Source of the DNA: Filosporella fistucella | Lineage: Eukaryota > Ascomycota > Leotiomycetes > Helotiales | Direction: 5' to 3' | Assembly (NCBI GenBank): GCA_030077755.1 | Contig: JAQJZZ010000008.1 | Location: 3,038,001 to 3,102,000 of the forward strand | Length of the DNA: 64,000 nt | In this document: positions 34,201 through 46,009 of the stretch, piece by piece | How the letters are laid out: each line of letters opens with the position of its first letter | Numbering within the stretch: position 1 is the stretch's first letter | Translations under genes and position numbers: made by a program | Notes under the pieces: model-generated | Database searches by the model: none | What the model was told of the DNA's origin: nothing | Seen by the model: only the letters and a program-made list of their open reading frames with translations

Positions 34201-35409
34201 ACAGCTCCGAAGTAACTTCATCTTCAAAGAATGGCTCCCCACCAAGCTCATACTTCTTATGCATATCGCGACAGTGTGTCAACCAGAATATGTGCTATTC
34301 ATCCAAGTCAGTAAACAATTTCGGAAGTTGATCAGACCGGGAAAGAGAGAAAGTGAGTCATACAGCTGTCTCATGAACAATCACAGCCGCAAGAATAAAA
34401 GTCTGAATCGCTCTCTCAGCATCATTCAGATGAGTATTCAGCAACGGTTCCATCATCTCAAATGCCAACAACAAAACAACCTTTTCGCGAAACGCTTTTT
34501 GAGATCTAGATCTTGTCGTTCCAAACGTACAAGCATCTCTATGCTGGTCCGGAAGCAAGCCGCTATCAACGGCTACGTATCCGCTAACAATATGTATATC
34601 GATTTCTTCTGCAACTTTACGCAACCTTGTTTTCACCCGATCTCGCTCGCGTGGGGACTGAATAACGGCAGCTTCGCGGGCTCTGAATCGCAGGTACGAT
34701 TTGTTGGTTCCTTGAAATTCTTCTGGGAGTTCGGAGGGTGATATTTGCTCGTAATCACCGTATGCTAGAGCATCCCACCTGCTTACGTTAGTTGGTGCAA
34801 CAAAAGCTTTTTCTTACTTTTCACCATGAGAGAAAATGCTCATCCTCGATCAATAATGTCGCAAGTTGAAGCGCAGGCTTAATGGCCCTCCAAACTATGG
34901 GGTTTGATGCCTACAAATATCAGTTTTCGCCTGCCTGTGATCGTATGTTGTAATCACTCACTTCCCAATTTCCACGTCTTCCATTCCCAAGGGGAAACGT
35001 TGCAAGGTGCTTTGGCAAGTCTCGGCCCCAATTGGAAGGTGAAAATATCGGATGGATTGCCGCAAAGTCATCACCTATCGAAATCCCTCTGCCTTCGTAG
35101 GTCGGTGCGAAACATTCTATAGCAGACAAAGCTGCAGCACTGAACCCTAAATAGATCATCAGCCCTTCAATCGATATGGAAGATGGAAATGACAGAATTA
35201 CCTCCAAACCGCCACTGCTGGTACCTTTCCAGCAGCCGACCTCTGACAATCTCATCAGTTGTTCCCCATTGTCGCATATCAATTGGAGTCAGGCCACTCT
35301 TCAATTCTTCGAATTCCCTTAGTATATGGTGTTGGGGACCAGTCGGGTTGCCATATTTTCTACCAAGTCTGGTCAATCTCTGACGCTTTGTCGCAGGTGG
35401 TTGAGCCAT
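31228..35409 (-). CDS. Large protein with HExxH zinc-peptidase-like motif and disordered tail
   Basis: 1204 residues from 11 exons: 35409-35202, 35146-34962, 34910-34825, 34778-34364, 34294-34203, 34154-34133, 34081-33999, 33947-33789, 33731-33123, 33069-32728, 32641-31228. All phases agree. Residues 291-302 read VIVHETAHIFW, matching the zincin pattern abxHEbbHbc; the last His is on the next exon. GGEPFFEDEVTSELGYSLENY (about 316-336, given here as GGEPFF, EDEVTSELG, YSLENY) offers acidic residues for a third zinc ligand. A basic start (KRQRLTRLGRK) and WGRDLPKHL precede it. Residues about 470-640 are helical; HLPTWGIIRRIPEGWPR and KRINYYYKRDAHRRVKTIL follow; the last 470 residues are disordered, Pro/Ser/Arg-rich. 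I cannot name a family. It might be an inactive scaffold. Confidence 0.72.
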
Positions 35410-36966
35410 GTTATCGTGGGTACTTCTATGGACTAGGCTTTCGTGATGCGATTCTCTCGAAGTTGAGGTTCAGTGTTTTGGTTTGGATTTCAGGAATGTG
35501 CATCATTCCAAATGGAGCAACAACCGAAGAATGTATCGATATTTTATATGTCGGTCTAAGCCTTCAAGTCTTCAAAGGCGTGCATCTGCTTTCGTTGTCA
35601 TTTCTAAAAGTGCTAAGTATAGATGGGCTCAGATTTTTGTGCTCAACATTTTCTACATCGCGTCAAACTTCAGTTCTACGTCGAGGAATTTCTTATTGTC
35701 CCGTTGCCCAAAATGGCGTATCATAATTTGACCTTGACGATTTCATTTAGAGACTTGCGTGCTCACCACATATACATCTTAAGGAATACATATTCGAATC
35801 AATTTCATACACGAAGGAAGATATTTGACTGTGTGGAACTGACAAATGTAATGCTTTACATGCAGTACCTATACCAAGACGCCTTGGTTGAGGCACCTTC
35901 GGCTAAAACCTCGCTCAGTAGGCTCGCATATCGCTATCGCCCACTGAAGGAGGCACATCCAACCACAAATAGGGAGAGAAGCTTCTCATAATGACTCTTG
36001 TGTGTCATCTTCTACAGAACCCAAATCTCAGTATAGAAAGATTGCGCTTAACGAATTTCTTGTGAAGTAGTCATACTTTACACTTTTAAAGCCAGTATCA
36101 CACGCATCAATTCTAGCGCCATTGCCTCGCGATGCCTTTGAAGCTCCTTTGTTCCAGGATTTTGACATCATAGTCTCACACCACGAGAAGATTGACACAC
36201 AATCGATATATATGTCCATGGTGAGATGTGTTTAGTCGGCATCTATTAGATCACTATATTATACTTGACTCGATGGAGGGGAAATGATAGATCTCGTGAA
36301 GCAATATTTAGCGAGTAAGTTCAGGGGGACGGTACTGCCCTCTCTGCTGACCTAGGCAGCCATATCGTAAAAAAGACTACCAGGTGTAAATTTCAACTTC
36401 AAAATGCATAATTTTCTCTTTAAAGACAATGACAAGTCTGGGTTTATTTGGTGACAAGACCTGAGATACTGAACACCTTTCAACACCATTTCCAGGCCGC
36501 TGGTCTGAACAATCATTAATCAGAGCTAAACCTCGAGTAGACACAGTAATTAAGCCTCGCACTGCGGATTGGATCCATTGATGATGAGGTGATTTTCAGA
36601 TCCCTCATTAACCTAATTTGGCAACGACTATCCATCCCATTAGCATGCTCGCAGAGGAGAAAAGTACCTATAACAGGATCAGGGGAACCATGTGACCCAG
36701 AAATCCATTTGACCATATGAACAAACTGTGAATCCTCCAACACAAAAAGAAAGATGACTGATTGAGAACAGAATTTCTCGATGCTCGCGAAGGGCCGACA
36801 TATGTAAGTCGTAAGCTTTATCAAATTCGACTTCAGCAGTTGAAATCACCTGTTGTCGCCTATTCAGCGTACCAGCTGGAACCATGTTAACTTGACTTCT
36901 CATGACCAAACACTTCTTCCTTCCTGCATAGCCAAACATCCTAGCATTTCAACGCTTAACACTCAA
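35410..36966. other. Intergenic, about 1.6 kb, no gene recognised
   Basis: Divergent promoter space between the HExxH gene and the hypothetical gene at 36967. The short frames present have no coding character that I can defend. Confidence 0.4.
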
Positions 36967-37644
36967 ATGTCACAACTTCCCCTTCCTGGTGCGGATCCCA
37001 ACGCTGATCAACAAGCCCTCGCAGCTGCCCGCGCTGCTCGAGAATACGATCGTCCCATCAAGAGATTCCTCATTTCCCTGGGACGGGGTGCTTGGGGATA
37101 TCCAACCTACCGCACCTTCTATACCCCAGAATCCGATGCTAAGTTGAATCTGGCAATAGCTCAGCTAAACGCATTTATTAAGAAAGAAATAGACGACGAT
37201 TTAGAAGGGAATGATTTCGATGCTGGTGTCAATCAAAGGGTACTACAAAGATGGAAAATAGCGCTTATCGACCTTGAAGCGGATGAGGGACAGGCGATTG
37301 GGATTAATGCCGTCAGATCTATTTTTTTGGAAATGGTCCGGCAGGGCGAAGTAAGAATTGATGGAAGGGGAGTATGCATCTTGTTGGACGAGAAAGCGGC
37401 CCAGCGATTGATTGATGGGAACGTGGATGAGGATCTGTCTGTATCAGAAGGGGGGACGTATGTAACGGTGATTGATGGGCAGTGGGTAGCTGGGAAAGGT
37501 GATCCAGAGTATTTTGGATGGATGAAAGTCAACGCTAACGCACTGATGAGATTGTATGACGTTCTTGGGACGATGAGTCTCTATGAGAATTGGTCCATCT
37601 TAGAAATCAAAGATGAGGATGGAGCATTTGTTTACGAGGGATGA
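36967..37644 (+). CDS. Hypothetical fungal protein
   Basis: Single exon of 225 residues. The ATG at 36967 (MSQLPLPGADPNADQ) is preferred over the start of the open frame at 36853, which lacks coding character upstream. No signal peptide or membrane segment. The segment YDRPIKRFLISLGRGAWGYP followed by a helical part and a Tyr/Trp-rich C-terminal half looks like a folded globular protein. I do not recognise the family. Confidence 0.6.
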   Translation: MSQLPLPGADPNADQQALAAARAAREYDRPIKRFLISLGRGAWGYPTYRTFYTPESDAKLNLAIAQLNAFIKKEIDDDLEGNDFDAGVNQRVLQRWKIALIDLEADEGQAIGINAVRSIFLEMVRQGEVRIDGRGVCILLDEKAAQRLIDGNVDEDLSVSEGGTYVTVIDGQWVAGKGDPEYFGWMKVNANALMRLYDVLGTMSLYENWSILEIKDEDGAFVYEG

Positions 37645-37758
37645 TGACAGGTGGTCTACTTTTTAGAGATAAAGTTGGGCGCCTACAGCTAAAATCGGAT
37701 AATATACATTGTTGCGGAATATGTACTCCTTCACAGATATCTAATCAGATCCATCCAA

Positions 37759-40700
37759 TCACTTGGTTTTGATTGCCATATCATCGACTCCGGTCTCAAT
37801 ATTTGCCAGTTTCTCCATAAACTGCAGAGCATGAGCGTCAGTCCGAATAGCATATATCTTGCGCATAGCTGCGATCCATTCCGTTGCTCATCTCTTTGCA
37901 TTCATCGAAACTTTCGCGAAATGATCACGGATCCATTCGTCCCATGCCAGAACTAATACGACCCTCTTTCCGGTTTCAGCAAAGTCAGCATCCTCAATCT
38001 CTTTAAGTTGAGTACGTATGTCATTTGCAGTCTCTACTAGAAATCCAGCAACGATATCATCGTTGAGATTGTTTCGTCTGCGGAGAGAGAATTCGAAGGA
38101 GCTCAATGGTGGAGGCGTACGGGAACACACACCATCAGCTATGATTGCCAGGTTGAGCCTGAACTTCTATATGTCCGGGTTGGGAAGCTGAACAGTCTCA
38201 ATATAAGTATCGTTGTAACAGTATGCTCCTGCACCACCATATTTCTGGCAATTCTTTCCCGCAATGTTTTCCCCATCACTCATTGCAAGGCGGGTCCAAT
38301 CGGAAGGACAATCATTCATGCAGAATTTTTGCGGATCTTCATTTCTAGGAAAAACTAAGAAGAAATTAGTTTCACCAAGCTCTCTGGGTTTCACAGATTA
38401 TGACTTACGACCCTGGCCGGAGAACCATTCACATTTGCCCCAAGATTTTGTTGGAGACGGCTGGTTACAGCAGGAGGGTCGACGCATAGAGACCCAGCTG
38501 CAGCCCCTTGACTTGCAATCATCGATCTCTTGCCATCCATCGCAAGGAACATCTCCACTTCCTTTTTCTGACCATGCAAGTTGTGGTGAGTCTTGGGGAC
38601 AGCCAGCATCACAGGTTTTAGCTTGCCCTGCCCACTTGCACTGGCCATGAAGAGACATGCTAGTGGTCCCGTCTATTCTACAACATGCTGCTTGATATGA
38701 CCACCTTTTGCTGCAGTGCATAGAGTTGGAACCAACTTCTGTATATCCAGTGGGGCAAGATCCATCGCATTGCCCGTTGTTATGAGAGTACCAACCGCAG
38801 GACGGTAATGGCTGGTCTGTGGGACAGCAGTATAACCTTTGGTCATTATCAGGGCAATGAAAAAGGTCCACCATTGGCTCATCTTTGTGGGTTTTCCATC
38901 TATCGTCCCGAGGGATGGTAACAAAGTTATGGGGGCATGGAAGACCGCACCCACTCCATCTGCACTGCTTTTTCCGCTGCGGGAAGTCAATCGTGGGATT
39001 ATCGGACGAATCCGCAGCACCCTCAGCTAGTGCAGGCACAAATGTTCTTATTGCAGCGGTAGTAATACCTCTGGATGAGTCTAGGTTCTTCGTATCCTGG
39101 TTGATCGCCCAGACGAAGATTCCTCCAAGACATTCAGAGCGAAGTCAGCTTTAAGCATGAACGTATCAGCATCGTCATATTCTAGCTATTGATCAGCCTA
39201 GGAGATTGTTTTGACGGCAGCCTCTTTGTCTAGGATCGGATTGAGGCTAGGATTGCTAATAATGTCTGCTATCTCGGAATTCATGATGATAACGACGCTG
39301 CTGCTACAAGGTCCTGCATTTCCAGCTGATAAATATTCACAACCTGGCTTAGAACATCCTGTTGGAAGGAGAGTTGAGGTTCGTGCGTAAAAGGCAAGGT
39401 CGAGGTTGACCTGGCTAGATTGGATTCCGTTGCGCCACAGAAGGTGGAGAGAATCTATAATCTCAGTAAGATTGGTATGGGCGTTCAGGTATGCTCTCAA
39501 CCATCTGTTCCCAATATCCCAAGATCTGAAGAACCGTCAATGACTTTTCTCTTGTGTATGTCTGCTGCCGTCAGACAAAGAGAATAGTTGAAGACTTACC
39601 TGTGGAGATCATGTCATTATATTGAACTAGCCGACAGATTCTGCTAGATTAACAATGTCGAAATTCTGGAGATACCAACACGAGGCTGGAATGGTGATGG
39701 CTAATCTATCCCTACCGCCGGTGGAGGTGAGAGCTTTTTTAAGATTGCTCATGAAAATTGGGAAATTCACGAGGTCTTGATCTCGCCCACTGCGATCGTC
39801 TGCTTGAGGGTACTCCCACTTTCCAAGGGGTTAGCTTTGTATAATATGATATGGCATAGATGTCATAATAGCTCGAGTAATGAAATGGAGAATATGGAAC
39901 AGACAGTTCATGCACCAATATCAATGTCCAGACCATCAAAATCATAGGTTGACATGAAAGAGATGAGAGACCTGAAAAAATTGTTTTCATTTGCTGTTTA
40001 CGCAGCCAGATCACTAAAGGTTGTAGCTATAAGATCATGTCAAAATGGCTTATCAGGTTATAGCGAGTTATGCCTACCTGTAGGGCCTGGATCATTGAAA
40101 GTCCAACCCCCAATCGAAATATATACTTGGAGATCCGGCTGATAATTTTTTAGGCGGGTAACACGAGTGTAAAGATCTACATCTCCACTACTCGCAGGGA
40201 CAACTTCGAATGTTACCGGTTCGATTGAAGCAAAAGCAAAGTCGATGTGCGTATAAACTCCTTTCGGGAGGTCTTCTGGAAGCAAAGTATTGCAAGGACG
40301 ACTAGGAGACCATCCTTCGTAATATCCAATCACTTTTTGTAATTTCTCCGCTGTTCCACAAGAAGGTCTCGGTACTGTCTTGTTGCCGCAAAACTCTTGT
40401 GTCAGTCCACAGAAGCCCCATTTCGAACAACAAACATTGAAGGGACACTTGGCAACTGTTGAGAATCCTGGCTCGGTGTAACCTGGATCGCAGTATGATT
40501 TCGAGCTACATCCAGCTTTACAGACTTTCTCCCCGAAGTCTTCGTTTCTTGGTCAGCTAGTCGTCGAAAGTTCGGGCCTTTGACTTACAGTCTGGTCCAA
40601 GTCCGTAGAAACCATATCTATGTAAACCAAATTAGCGGAGAACTGATATCAAGTAAAGCTCCGTACTTGTTGCAACATCCTGGTTCCGGGTGCACAAGGG

Positions 40701-40882
40701 CGTGAAGCATCACATCCAAGCTTGAATTCACATGTCGAGAGACAGCCGGCCCCGCAGTGCTCTGTTTGAGTTCCGCAGAATCCAAATTGTGAACAGCAGC
40801 CGGTTGCACAAAGTTTCGTTTTGCTACACTCTTGGGCGAGGACAGATCCAATATAGGAGAGAAGAATGAGTACGATGGCCAT
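37759..40882 (-). pseudogene. Decayed GH18 chitinase (class V, killer-toxin-like, chitin-binding N-terminus)
   Basis: Signal peptide and hevein-like chitin-binding domain (GCCSQFGFCGTQTEHCGAGC) at the start, a second Cys-rich segment, then a GH18 domain (VIGYYEGW; VYISIGGWTF; FDGLDID) and a Cys-rich C-terminal region (38.2-39.0 kb). Breaks: a one-base frameshift at about 40,677-40,690; TAA at 39,998-40,000; loss of the splice donor after DID at 39,920, so that the catalytic motif no longer joins the WEYP exon at 39,818; TAG at 39,627-39,629; a two-base loss near 39,610; TAG at 39,198-39,200 and at 39,186-39,188; a frameshift near 39,125; TAG at 38,167-38,169; TGA at 37,888-37,890. Several stops sit where the family has Trp. 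Homologous coding runs on to about 37,759. It cannot encode an active enzyme. Confidence 0.85.
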
Positions 40883-40888
40883 ATAACG

Positions 40889-41172
40889 AATTTTGTTTGT
40901 CAGGGAAACTTTTTCGAATACTGCGGCGCTGGGAACAGACTTGAATTATACCGCCTTACTAATCCTCCATCGACAACTCCAACTTCTAGCACTCCACCTG
41001 TTGTCACCCCCTCGCACTTAGCATTGAGTATGGGATTGAGTGTTACTGTGGAAATGCAATCAATGCCCCAGCTGTTTTAGCCCCGACTGCGGATTGCTAT
41101 TTTGTTTGTGGTGGAAATGAAATGGAGAAGTGCGGAGCTGGTAACAGGATGGACATGTATATGAAATCCTGA
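40889..41172 (+). pseudogene. Remnant of a WSC-domain gene
   Basis: Two pieces on the plus strand in different frames. The first (40889 on) reads CQGNFFEYCGAGNRLELY, the end of a WSC carbohydrate-binding domain, followed by a Pro/Thr/Ser linker. The second (41023-41172) reads GIECYCGNAI, then CGAGNRMDMYMKS and a stop, the last part of another WSC domain whose first half is missing. No start or signal peptide remains. It abuts the start of the chitinase pseudogene on the opposite strand. WSC domains are found in fungal wall sensors and secreted glycan-binding enzymes. Confidence 0.7.
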
Positions 41173-43682
41173 GGGCTCGATTGAGGTAACATCCTTGGTA
41201 TTTTAAGAGGCAACAGGGCGGGTTTTGTATAAGTACAAGTAGAGACAATTTTCCGTCTGATATAAAGACAGAAATACCAGTTTGGATACCCTGTTTGAGA
41301 TGTCGATTATCTGAATATGTTTTCTTAACTAGGTAGCTATTGTACTCGGGTACCTTTGTTACATCCGGGTCTCGATTTGGAGACGTGAAGATGAGCCAAT
41401 CACGTGAAATCGTGCTACGGCCACCACTACGTGGGTAGGTGCCTACCTTACGAGGTTACAGGTTAGGGGAAGGAGCGGAGCAGCCTCCGCGTCTCCTAGG
41501 AAGTTCCACCTCACTGTCTGCACAACATTTTACACACCCGACGGGCTATCCATAACCGGCCCACATATTGTCTCAATGGTAGCATGGATCTCATACCAAG
41601 CATCGACAATTCTGCAGAGAGCGATGTGTAATTCCTCTCGTCGTGATGAGAGAAAACACCCGCCCATGCTACACGAAGCACGCCGCATGGAGCTGTACTA
41701 CGAATCTACCACGACTCTTTCAGGTTTTGCGGGAAAATTCGGTAGGAAGACGTGTAGTTCACACCTAACCTAATCTACTAGCAATCGGACGTGTTCTGGT
41801 GCCTGTCATGTCCGCAGGAACATTGTTTCTCTATCCGTGGGTGAATTGCTAAACTCAATATGCAAATACAGCTGTGCTCGACGCTCGAAAACTCCCTGCC
41901 TCAATCTGCCTCGAAAACTCAAAGAAGCTTATCAGCCTAGGATATATCATCATATTACACACGCCTTAAGTCCTAACAACACCATGTTGTAGGCATTGTG
42001 GTGGAAGGGTGCCCTGATGAATGTACACTACGCTTTATCATGACCGAGAAGTCAAGAAAGCTCGGCCGAGGATACCAGATGCGTGGATGGCGATTCAGAA
42101 GCGAAACTGCTTGCCACACTGGACCCTTTCTATTACTCGACAAACCTTCTTCGTTAAACATGGCACCATACGGTCTTGCTGAATAATTGCCCCCTCCCTA
42201 CCAGAGCTCGTTCGATGGATTGACGCTCCCGTATCTCGGCAAGAATCAATCACATTGTAAAGATACGGTGCTGTGAAAGTGTCTATCAACCGAACAAAAC
42301 GGGCCGACCATAACCTCCAGCATTACTGGCAATGGCAAAGTGATATGCACTCCTGATCTCTTTGATTGTGAAGCTCTTGGCATCCGAAGGTCAAAGATCA
42401 AAACATAGTCGTCTCCTGTCTTTCTTCCACGTGGCAGCTAGAATACCGTGTGACTTTTGCGCAAAGTCAGTTTCGGGGGAGTACGGCTTGCAACAGCACA
42501 AGCACTTCCTCCCCGATACCGAAAACCATACCGAAAACCAAACCGCAAACTCTCTGTTCTGTCTTGTTCAGACGGACCGTTCAATTAACCGCAATAGCAG
42601 ACGTCGTTGAAATAATGTTTGTGTTATTCGACTGGGGCGGGCCGGCTTCAGCAGATCCGGCAGGGTCTCAGGGCACCCCTCAGGGTTTCGGTCCTCCATC
42701 ACACGGCCTATCCGGTCTGGCGTCACTGTAGATATTCGGGCTCCTGTCAAAGCCAAGATGACTCCAACACAATTCTGACGGGTTTTGACTGTTAGATCGA
42801 CGGTGCATATCAAGACTCTGGAGAGGCTAGCTCAAATGCGGGGAGACGCTCAACGTTCGGACGAAGATCTACAGCTAGCGACCCGCCACTACTAGAGAAA
42901 AGATGGTGGGCTGCTACCATGTTCTAGGGGTTCGAACTCCCTGAAGTGTCAGATTTGAAAGATGTCAGTGCACGCATGACCTCTTATGCGACATTCTGTC
43001 GGCAGCTGCAAGTCCAGAGCTCAGCGATCGTTAGTATTTTTCACGATTCACAAAGAAATGAGTAAATATATACTCATGGCAACATATCAATATTTAATCT
43101 GATCAAGATCAAATATCGTCTTCGGCAACGAAGGTTCTTGCAATTCGCTGTGCTTATGTTCATCGACCTCTGAATTATTTACTTGTCGCATAAATTATGT
43201 TCGCTGACTTCTGGAACGCCTGATGCCCAGGAAACCCCAGGCGTCTCGCCTCTCTAGCAATCCAGGGACACATGCGATGGTAACCCGGGGACGCTTCAAA
43301 CCATGCCGGCAACCACCTACAGAGTAGATACACGAGGTCGATGCCCGAATTTTTGACACTTTCTCCTACACCCAGAACACAATGAGTGGCTAAAACAGGG
43401 GTTAAGGTAGCATCTGTGGAGGTTTATCAACACGAAGAACATGCAATGCATGAATTTGGTGGAGCACACGCAGAAATTCGATCCGATGGTTTTATATTTC
43501 AAGTCCAATGCTAAGTCATATCTTACTTCTCCTCCCCGATCTGCTTCTTCATATACCTTATCAACATTTTAGACCTTTGAATCAGTGGCCAAACGACATT
43601 CCCTCTCGACGAGACTTCAGAGTTGATCTATGAAGCATAAATCAAGTGCACAATTGAGGAGTTGGACGAGCAAGTCAACATT
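41173..43682. other. 2.5 kb without a recognisable gene
   Basis: Short frames in all phases; no protein family, terminal repeat or splice-linked exon set recognised. It lies between the WSC/chitinase remnants and the MARVEL-like gene and is probably decayed DNA. A tRNA B-box-like GGTTCGAACTCC at about 42,932 has no matching acceptor stem. Confidence 0.45.
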
Positions 43683-44538
43683 ATGAGTCACGATCTCGAA
43701 AATGCTAGTGCTCAGCCAGAATGGACCCGACGCTCGCTGCTCACCAGCTTACCGTTCTGGCTTACGATGATTAGAATACTGCAATTGGTATGGAGGGATC
43801 TATGATATGGGAATTCTTGCTGATGATAGCAGATGTTATCATTCTTGATTTTGTGTCTTGCAGGCTATGTTGTCAATGTGTTCGGGGGTGACTATGTGAG
43901 TACAAAATGCATTCTGATTCTCCGTTGACTTCGCAACTGACAATTAAATAGTTCCATACATTTGGTAGGAAATCATATCAGCTTCGCCCTGCACCTGCTT
44001 ACAGCTATTAGGAATGTCGTTCACCACCTTCGTCTGGACTGTCATTTTCATGGGTTATGTAAGCCTATTGTCATGTGTAATTCCCCAGAACCAAATCTGA
44101 CGATTCTGATAGATCCTTATTACCCCTCGAAGATTTCCAAAGCTCTATTCATACAAGGTGCACATGTATGTCGCCCTTCTGAAGTTACGTTTGACTTGTC
44201 TGATTTAGATAGTACACTTGAGGTTCTTGCAACCTGCTTCTGGATTGCGACAGTTTCCCTCTTTTCGTGGGAATGTCAAACATGGGACGCCGCTGAGGAT
44301 GTGGTTGCCGATGTTTTGACGGAGGAACAAGCTGCCCTAGTCAACTCCGTACCAAACCAGGAGATCGCAATCAGAGCATTAAGAGCCGCAACAGCTCTTT
44401 CCGGAATCAACACATTCTTTTTCGCAGTCACCATGTTCATTCGTACGTATTCATTCAATAATTTCAACTGCAGCAGCTGACGAATCCTCAGTAAGACGAG
44501 TACTGCTTCAAGGGAGAGTCCAGGAAGATGTGGAATAG
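43683..44538 (+). CDS. MARVEL-like four-helix membrane protein
   Basis: About 195 residues from six exons: 43683-43787, 43833-43895, 43969-44058, 44113-44165, 44213-44442 and 44492-44538. Four hydrophobic segments are seen: LTMIRILQLMLSFLILCLAG, GMSFTTFVWTVIFMG, LEVLATCFWIATVSLFSW and INTFFFAVTMFI, in the spacing of fungal MARVEL-domain proteins. The loop before the last helix is charged and Ala-rich. Phases agree throughout. Intron 1 ends TAGCAG, so exon 2 may start at 43830 or 43833. The identification rests on topology and general look; function unknown, and lying in a decayed region it could be recently inactivated. Confidence 0.55.
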
Positions 44539-44854
44539 ATATCATGAAGACTTCTTCACAAACGAATGGAAATCTCTCAAAGATAGAGATATCTGCGGAG
44601 ACGAGTAACTGTACGAAAGCATCACGAGACACGACATACAGCACATCTAGATGGGCGGGCCCTAATGCAAAAACGATGATTGACCAATAATACCTCGAAC
44701 ATAGCAACTCGAGATGCACGGCAGTGCAGAAGATATGCATACCATAAGAATGACCTACGATGATATCATGCTGGCTTGGAGTTTACTGGGCAAACAGGAC
44801 GGAATAAATTTGGGAGTTGGAGTTTGGTTTGAGGAGTATATCAGATACCAGACT
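44539..44854. other. Convergent 3' region, 316 bases
   Basis: Between the MARVEL-like gene and the oxidoreductase gene. Nothing recognised. Confidence 0.35.
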
Positions 44855-46009
44855 CTAGTCTATCTTAATTACATACTTTCCAATTCCTCCTTTTCTCTTT
44901 GCTATCATACTAAATGCCTCTTTCACCCCTTCCAGGTCCCCCATCTCCAATGTTTTCCCAATAATAGCCCTCAATTTCCCTTGCTGTACCCACAGAGCAA
45001 CTTTCTCTTCAATGTCAGGCGTGAACTTCGTAGCTGCTGGCTCGTATACGACTCCCCATCTCCCCGCTCTCCATTTGAAAAACCTATCAACCAAATTAAT
45101 CAGAAGGACAAGCCACCACGGCGCACCAGGGATCTCTTCTTTCAATCCCTCTCCACTCTTCCCCACAACCCCAATAATTACTCCCCCCTTCTTCATCACA
45201 CTTAAATATCCAAATCCCACCCCAAGAGTATCAATCATGACATCCACTTTCTCCTTTCCAATCGCTTTCTTTACATCTTCCGTACAATAATCAACCACTA
45301 CATCCACTTTCTCTTCTCCAATTAACCCATCCACCAAGCCTAATTTAGCTGTCGAAACAGTAGTAATCACCCTGCCCACCCCCCATTCCTTCAACACCTG
45401 TAGCACCGCACTCCCCACGCCCCCCAACCCACCGGGCACAAGCACAGTTTTCCCCCTTAAGCCACCTATGATTTTTTCCGCGAGAAGGATAGCTGAAATC
45501 GCCGTATAAGCCGCAACTGTCAACGCAGCTGCGTCCTCAAACGAGAGTCTAGAAGGCATTTTAGCAATAAATGGCTCTGGGGAACCGAGGGGTCGCGGAA
45601 CGGGCGAGAAGAGGAGAAACGATGCGCCGGCTGAGAAATGGAGACCGAATACACGATCGCCTGGTGCGTAGGCAGTCACTGCACCGCCCACGGAGTGGAC
45701 GACGCCAGAGAAATCGCCGGCTATTGTTAGAGGGAGTCTGTTGAATTGTTATTCTTCTATTATACTTTCTTGAATTTAGAGTGAGGAGCTAGGGAGGAAA
45801 TACTTTATTGTTTCCAGAACTCTTGTGTATCCTGCTACTCTCACTCCATCGAATGTATTCAATGCTACGGCTTTGACTTTGATCAAGATATCGTGTTCAT
45901 TCTTGATTTCTGGGGTAGGTAGCTCCAGTAATTGGAGCTTGGAGGAGGAACCAAAAGAAGTTACCCCTAGCGACTTCATTGTTTTGGGGATTGGTGTTTG
46001 GATAGACAT
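44855..46009 (-). CDS. Zinc-independent alcohol dehydrogenase / quinone oxidoreductase-like (MDR) enzyme
   Basis: NAD(P)H-dependent reductase of the medium-chain superfamily. Exons 46009-45804 and 45737-44855 give 362 residues. The ATG at 46009 (MSIQTPIPKTMKSLG) is the start that leads directly into the catalytic domain; the open frame extends further upstream. Motifs: LIKVKAVALNTFDGV, IAGDFSGVV, APGDRVFGL, AALTVAAYTAI, and the Rossmann nucleotide-binding loop VPGGLGGVGSAVLQ. Cys and His ligands of the structural zinc loop are absent. The C-terminus EGVKEAFSMIAKRKGGIGKYV closes the family pattern. The intron (GTATTT..CAACAG) is phase 2. Substrate unknown. Confidence 0.85.

Noticed and set aside
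34259..34741. 160-codon open frame on the plus strand
   Set aside because: Antisense to exons 4 and 5 of the HExxH gene.
42900..42960. tRNA-like B-box GGTTCGAACTCC
   Set aside because: No pairing acceptor stem, D-arm or anticodon arm could be found at the right distances.
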